Part shown: one piece after another, positions 60,251 through 64,000 of the stretch | Numbering within the stretch: position 1 is the first letter of the stretch | Layout of the letters: the number at the start of each line of letters is the position of its first letter | Source of the DNA: Callorhinus ursinus | Lineage: Eukaryota; Chordata; Mammalia; Carnivora; Otariidae | Direction of reading: 5' to 3' | Length of the DNA stretch: 64,000 bases | NCBI RefSeq assembly: GCF_003265705.1 | Contig: NW_020312867.1 | Span: forward strand, 4,801,307-4,865,306 | The notes under the pieces: generated by a model | Told to the model about the DNA's origin: nothing | The model's database searches: none | What the model saw: only the letters and a program-made list of their open reading frames with translations | Position numbers and translations under genes: made by a program

Positions 60251-60444
60251 AGCATCTGGGTGGCTCAGTCGGTTAAGCATCTGCCTTCGGCTTGGGTCAT
60301 GACCCCAGGGTCCTGGGATCGAGCCCTTGCATCGGGCTCCCTGCTCAGGGGGAGCCTGCTTCTCCCTCTCGCTCTGCCTGCTGCTCTGCCCACTTGTGCT
60401 CTCTCTCTCTCTCAAATAAATAAATAAAATCTTAAAAAAAAAGA
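60251..60444 (+). mobile_element. CAN SINE inserted in retroviral env-like DNA
   Basis: Sense copy; AGACTTTTAGGGGGTCA is duplicated on both sides. Confidence 0.95.
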
Positions 60445-60732
60445 CTTTTAGGGGGTCAAAGCTTATTAGCATACGATATAGAGGCTGGACCACATAAATA
60501 CATTATAGTACAGCACTTCCGGCAACACATACATCCTCGTGGATAATGGATATTTACTATCCAAAGAGATGGTATTTCAATGGTCTAATAACATGTATTA
60601 TACCTGCCATGAATTGGAAATCAATGCTAATCTTTTTCCTTTAACAAGAACATCTATTGAAAATTTACTTTTGGACATGGGACACTTGAACTGGATAACT
60701 TGTAGTAATAACTTCTTAGAGGTCACGTTCTT

Positions 60733-60941
60733 TTTCTTTTATTTAAGATTTATTTATTTATTTGAGAGAGAGAGAGCATGTGAGCAGGGGGAGGGGCAGA
60801 GGGAGAAGAAGAGAGAATCCTCAAGCAGACACCCCGCTGAGTGTGTAGGCCGACTGGGGCTCTATCCCAGGACCCTGAGATCATGACCTGAGCTGAAATC
60901 AAGAGTCAGCTGCCCAACTGACTGAGCTACCCAGGTGCCCT
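60733..60941 (-). mobile_element. CAN SINE inserted in retroviral env-like DNA
   Basis: Reversed copy; AGAGGTCACGTTCTTT before and AGAGGTCATGTTCTTT after. Confidence 0.95.
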
Positions 60942-61533
60942 TCAGAGGTCATGTTCTTTAATCATAGCAGAATGAATGATACTATCATAACTGTAGACAA
61001 TGAGTGTGTTAAAATATTGTATGCTATTAGTGTAACATTTAGTAATGTTACCAAAATGGGTACCTTTGTCTCAGAATATTCATTTAAATTTTTTTCAACA
61101 TTTTGTACTAAAATAACAGAAATACCTTGGGTGAAAATTAACAAAATTGATAAACTTTTAGATGAAAACTTAGAAGGGCTCAAAGCAGCCCATAAAACCT
61201 TGACCAACAAGCTAACCCACTTTGAGCATGATACAAAGGCCATTCAAGCAGCCTCAGCAGTCATTAACACCAACTTAGCCGCACTGAACAAAAATATACA
61301 AAACTTATGTAATAAATGTTCCTTTCTAGAGTTGTTAACAAAACCCTTCAAACACATGATTTGTTCTGGCTCATGGTCTGACAATAACCCTTTGTAAAAT
61401 ATTTAAAGGAATTCTCTCTCTACATGTTTCAGAATCCATTAGGGAAATCCTTCTATTATTTTTAGCTATTATTTTTGTTATAGTTCTTATTAAACATGCT
61501 ATTAAAATGTTGTGCACCCTCAAGCTTAAGTAG

Positions 61534-62035
61534 GAAAAATTACAAAAAGACTGATTAACCATACCCTCACCATTCCTTTCTAGATGTGCCAAGAGCCTAT
61601 GTTGAAGATTCCATATGTATTTTTGTACTTTTATCTGCCTATAGCTGGCAATGTGATTATTTCATTTATTTGACTGCTTTGTTGATTTGTTAACTTACCT
61701 TAATAAAGTTTTTCTTCTTTTTGACTTAATTCTTATTAGATGTGACTTTGAGTTGGGGTTTTAAAATTTGATCCTTACTTAATTTTGCTTTATTTGACTC
61801 AGTTTAATGTATCTAACTTGTTTGGATTTGATGTGATCTTTATTTTCTGTCAATTGACATTTCATATGATTTGAGATGTATTTGATTTCGTTTGATTCTC
61901 ATTGAAAACACAATTGAATGGTTTGGATTTACCTTCCTCCACGTTAGCAAACTAGTACTGCTGACCCTAGTTTAAGACATATTTGATTCCTGTATGACCC
62001 TTAAAGATTTGTCATGAGGAATCATGGGGTAGAAT
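61534..62035 (+). other. Retroviral segment between env-like stop and 3' LTR
   Basis: AT-rich DNA with repeated TTTGA-type words (for example around 61790-61910), no open frame of note, ending in the purine-rich stretch before the LTR. It could be untranslated viral sequence. Confidence 0.4.
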
Positions 62036-62680
62036 GTAGAGAGCAAGATGGAATCACTCATGTCAAGCAGGGGCCCGTGTCAAGCAGTGATGCAAGCAGC
62101 TAAGGGCATTGCAGCTAAGACCAGATATCACTGAGACCAGCACCAGCTTTTGACACATTCAGAAGTGATAACCAATGGAAACAGAGGAGGTCTGCAAAGG
62201 CTCAAGACTGATTAAACCCCTTTAAAAAAGAGGATATTTGCAGCAAACTGTCAGACTCCTCAGACACTGACCTATGTCTGGTCACTTCAAAAAGGCAGCT
62301 GCTGCTGAAGGCTGCCTGATGTCCAAAAAGAACAGAGATCCTTCTTGTTATGTTATGCTTGAACATAATAAGCAGTAAGTGCCAAGAGCTGACCCAGACC
62401 GGAGTGAGGCCTTATCTCAACTGCTGGCTCACAGATTTTCACCTTTGGCTTGTTAACTTCCTGTCCTCTGTTCTCTACTGTTTGTTGTGTGGCTTGTGCT
62501 TTGCGTGACCTTTAAGAAGCCAAGTTAAACACCTGGTGAAATGTTACTGCGTTTAGAATACCAAACCTGCTTTATAATTGTTAACCTTGCTCTATGACTG
62601 AAAAAGCTGACATTGTGGAAAGACACAGCTCATGTGCGAGCCTTCATAGCGAGCTCCGGAAAGGCAGCTTCCTGTGTTCC
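62036..62680 (+). mobile_element. 3' LTR of the endogenous retrovirus
   Basis: Begins TGTAGAGAGCAAGATGG right after a purine-rich GAGGAATCATGGGG stretch that could be the polypurine tract. Its first 90 bases recur at 58857. About 640 bases of non-coding DNA follow, up to the SINE at 62684. The right edge is unclear because the SINE lies at or near it. Confidence 0.65.
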
Positions 62681-62683
62681 CAG

Positions 62684-62885
62684 TTTTTTTTTTTTTAAGA
62701 TTTTATTTATTTTTTTTTTGAGAGAGGGACACAGCGAGAGCGGGAACACAAGCAGGGGGAGTGGGAGAGGGAGAAGCAGGCCTCCCGCTGAGTAGGGAGC
62801 CCGATGCGGGGCTCGATCCCAGGACCCTGAGATCATCACCCCAGCCAAGGCAGAGGCTCAACGACTGAGCCACCCAGCCCGCCCG
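62684..62885 (-). mobile_element. CAN SINE downstream of ASIP
   Basis: Reversed on the + strand, hence in the same sense as ASIP. Its tail gives AATAAATAAAATCTT plus an A-run on the minus strand. Its left border coincides with the end of the 3' LTR; TTCCCAGTTTT and CCCCCAGTTTT flank it. Confidence 0.95.
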
Positions 62886-63254
62886 CCCCCAGTTTTAAAG
62901 GTAGGGAGTAACATCTGTCTCCCGCAGAGAAGCGCTTAAGGAGAGTGCAATCCTAGGGCCGGGGAAATCGGGTTTCCCAGGCCCAGGAGACAGAGCATGC
63001 GCAGTCCACGGGTCTTCCGCTGTGAAGGGGCCAGGAGGAAGGGAAAGGATCTTTGGGGTCCTTTAAAGAAACAGCCACACACCTTGGAGTGGCCTCCATA
63101 TGTTTGGGTTTTTGGGTTTTGGCCCCAAGCCAAGTCTTCTTGAAGTCCCGCCTCTGAAAGCTCCGCTCCAACCTAAGCAGCTACGCCCGCGCCAGGGTCT
63201 CGGGAAGCCACACCTATTAGAAATCACCCGCCCCCTGGAGGCGGCTGGGCGCGC
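62690..63254 (-). other. ASIP: Probable ASIP 3' UTR
   Basis: On the minus strand no AATAAA or common variant occurs between the ASIP stop codon and the SINE at 62684-62885. The first canonical hexamers are in that SINE's tail. The 3' UTR is therefore likely to run about 560 bases and to end in the SINE, unless a weak non-canonical signal is used earlier. Confidence 0.45.
62702..62711 (-). terminator. SINE-derived candidate polyadenylation signal for ASIP
   Basis: The minus strand reads AATAAATAAA here, two overlapping AATAAA hexamers in the A-rich tail of a SINE in the same orientation as ASIP, about 550 bases after its stop codon. CAN SINEs belong to the class whose tails carry functional poly(A) signals. 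Use by ASIP is inferred. Confidence 0.45.
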
Positions 63255-63431
63255 TCAGCAGAGCGGGCGGAGCACGCGGCAGGAGCAGACACTGCGGAAG
63301 AAGCGGCACTGGCAGGAGGCGCAGGGGTCGCAGCAGGCCGGCGCCGGCGCCTTGCAGCTGTCACGAGTGGCCACGCAGGGGGTGGGTGGCGGGGGCCGGG
63401 TCTCAGCCACGTTCTTCATGGAAGCCTTTTT
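63255..63431 (-). CDS. ASIP: Agouti signalling protein, last coding exon (partial gene)
   Basis: Read on the minus strand, a pyrimidine-rich tract and CCGCAG acceptor (AG at 63433-63432) lead into 58 codons and TGA at 63257-63255. The peptide starts [19 protein letters not shown] and ends RVLRPLC. It corresponds to residues 75-132 of the human protein and has the same length. It carries the whole C-terminal knot, with ten cysteines in the family spacing (C-x6-C-x6-CC-x2-C-x2-C-x-C-x6-C-x-C-x6-C) and the RFF triplet (R117-F119) needed for melanocortin-receptor binding. ASIP is a secreted paracrine antagonist/inverse agonist of MC1R that shifts melanocytes from eumelanin to phaeomelanin. The signal peptide and basic-region exons lie beyond the right edge. 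The arginine changed to cysteine in recessive black dogs (R96C) is present as arginine. Convergence with AHCY matches mammalian gene order. Confidence 0.96.
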   Translation of the reverse strand, partial: KKASMKNVAETRPPPPTPCVATRDSCKAPAPACCDPCASCQCRFFRSVCSCRVLRPLC

Positions 63432-64000
63432 CTGCGGGGAAACGCCGGGGCTGCCCAAGCCGGCCACGCCCACCCCACCCGTCCTCACATCTGCCTGGGA
63501 ACTCCTTGGGTAGTGGGGACCCCAGACCAGACATCCCCACCCGCTGCCCCACTATCCCCTGGGCTTCATGTCCGCAAGGGGCCCCAGGGGTCCCTGCCTC
63601 CCCCAGTCATCCACCCTCTGCCTCCAAACCCATTAACATTTACTAACCTGGCTGGGCTTGGCCCACTTTTCTCCCTAGGGGATCCCACTCAGTTCTAGAG
63701 TTTTCACCACCTCTGCATCTTACCCCTTCCAGTGTATTTCCCAATCTCCTGTCAGTCCTGCCTTCACATTAAATCCGGATGCACCCACTTCACCACCTCG
63801 CTGTCCTAGGCCAAGCCACTATCTTTGGTGTGCTGCTCTGGCCCACTTACAGTCCGTCCTCCGTTGCACCAAACGGACCTCCCCGAAAACCTGTGATGGC
63901 AACCACTCTGGCTTAAAGCCCCCAGTGGGTTTTCTTTGAATTTGGAATAGACATAAATTTCACTTTGGCTCTTGAGGCCTTCAGGTTTGGTCCTGCCCAC
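63432..64000 (-). other. ASIP: ASIP last intron (3' part)
   Basis: This is the DNA before the ASIP last exon on the minus strand, ending in the acceptor AG at 63433-63432. It is C-rich on the + strand. Open frames on either strand have no recognisable product, and no repeat is evident. Confidence 0.7.

Larger units (their letters stand above)
58980..61533 (+). pseudogene. Decayed retroviral env-like region
   Basis: Between the two LTR pieces lies A-rich, G-poor DNA with a series of open frames on the + strand, broken by stops and frameshifts and by two SINEs (60251-60444 and 60733-60941). Readable parts are 59606-59836, 59948-60240, 60539-60730 and 60951-61397. They contain helical heptad-like stretches, scattered cysteines and N-glycosylation-type motifs. 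In a different frame, 61432-61533 encodes a hydrophobic membrane segment (from about 61447) and a short lysine-rich tail ending at TAG 61531-61533. Such an anchor just before the 3' LTR is the expected end of a retroviral envelope protein. No gag or pol was recognised. The lineage is uncertain: base composition and layout are compatible with a spuma-like or other class III element, but this is a weak inference. It cannot encode a whole protein. Confidence 0.65.

Overview
The window is nuclear DNA from a carnivoran mammal. The strongest clue is about 46 copies of the tRNA-derived CAN SINE family on both strands. Each has a tRNA-like head with Pol III A and B box motifs, a CT-rich stretch and an AATAAA/TCTT A-rich tail. 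The prevailing subfamily sequence, and the absence of the young dog SINEC_Cf type, point to an arctoid (bear, pinniped or mustelid) rather than a dog or cat. This taxonomic reading is inference.

One complete gene and one partial gene are supported. AHCY (S-adenosylhomocysteine hydrolase) lies on the + strand. It has ten coding exons from 34288 to 46704, all with GT-AG introns and consistent phases, and encodes 432 residues with the known active-site residues in place. It starts in a CpG-rich block with a TATA-like box and probably ends at a polyadenylation signal near 47485. On the - strand at 63255-63431 is the last coding exon of ASIP (agouti signalling protein), with the full ten-cysteine C-terminal domain. 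The rest of ASIP lies beyond the right edge. AHCY and ASIP converge tail to tail, as in other mammals.

Layout: 1-33900 is repeat-rich intergenic DNA. It holds antisense and sense L1 fragments, MLT1 LTRs, MIR/L2-like remnants, a U6-L1 chimeric retrosequence at 14518-14657 and a deep nest of insertions at 15640-17885. It also holds an old 4.8 kb L1 at 23690-28490 that carries a younger L1 with a likely 3' transduction, and a recent-looking 220 bp duplication at 32325/33151. 33980-34900 is the AHCY CpG island, 34288-47500 is AHCY, and 47500-62680 is the intergenic space before ASIP. That space contains a MER5A element, a 3' L1 fragment at 52770-54580 and a decayed endogenous retrovirus at 58857-62680 whose recognisable internal part is env-like. 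62684-64000 is the ASIP 3' end and part of its last intron.

No wholly new system was found. The most notable items are the L1 with a probable 3' transduction and a perfect 15 bp target-site duplication, the U6-L1 chimera, the env-bearing retroviral remnant, the layered transposon nests, and a SINE that may supply the ASIP polyadenylation signal. Many open reading frames of 60 to 220 codons occur, but outside AHCY, ASIP and transposon remnants none showed evidence of being a gene. Repeat boundaries were set by eye and may be off by tens of bases; family names for old repeats are recognition calls, not database results.
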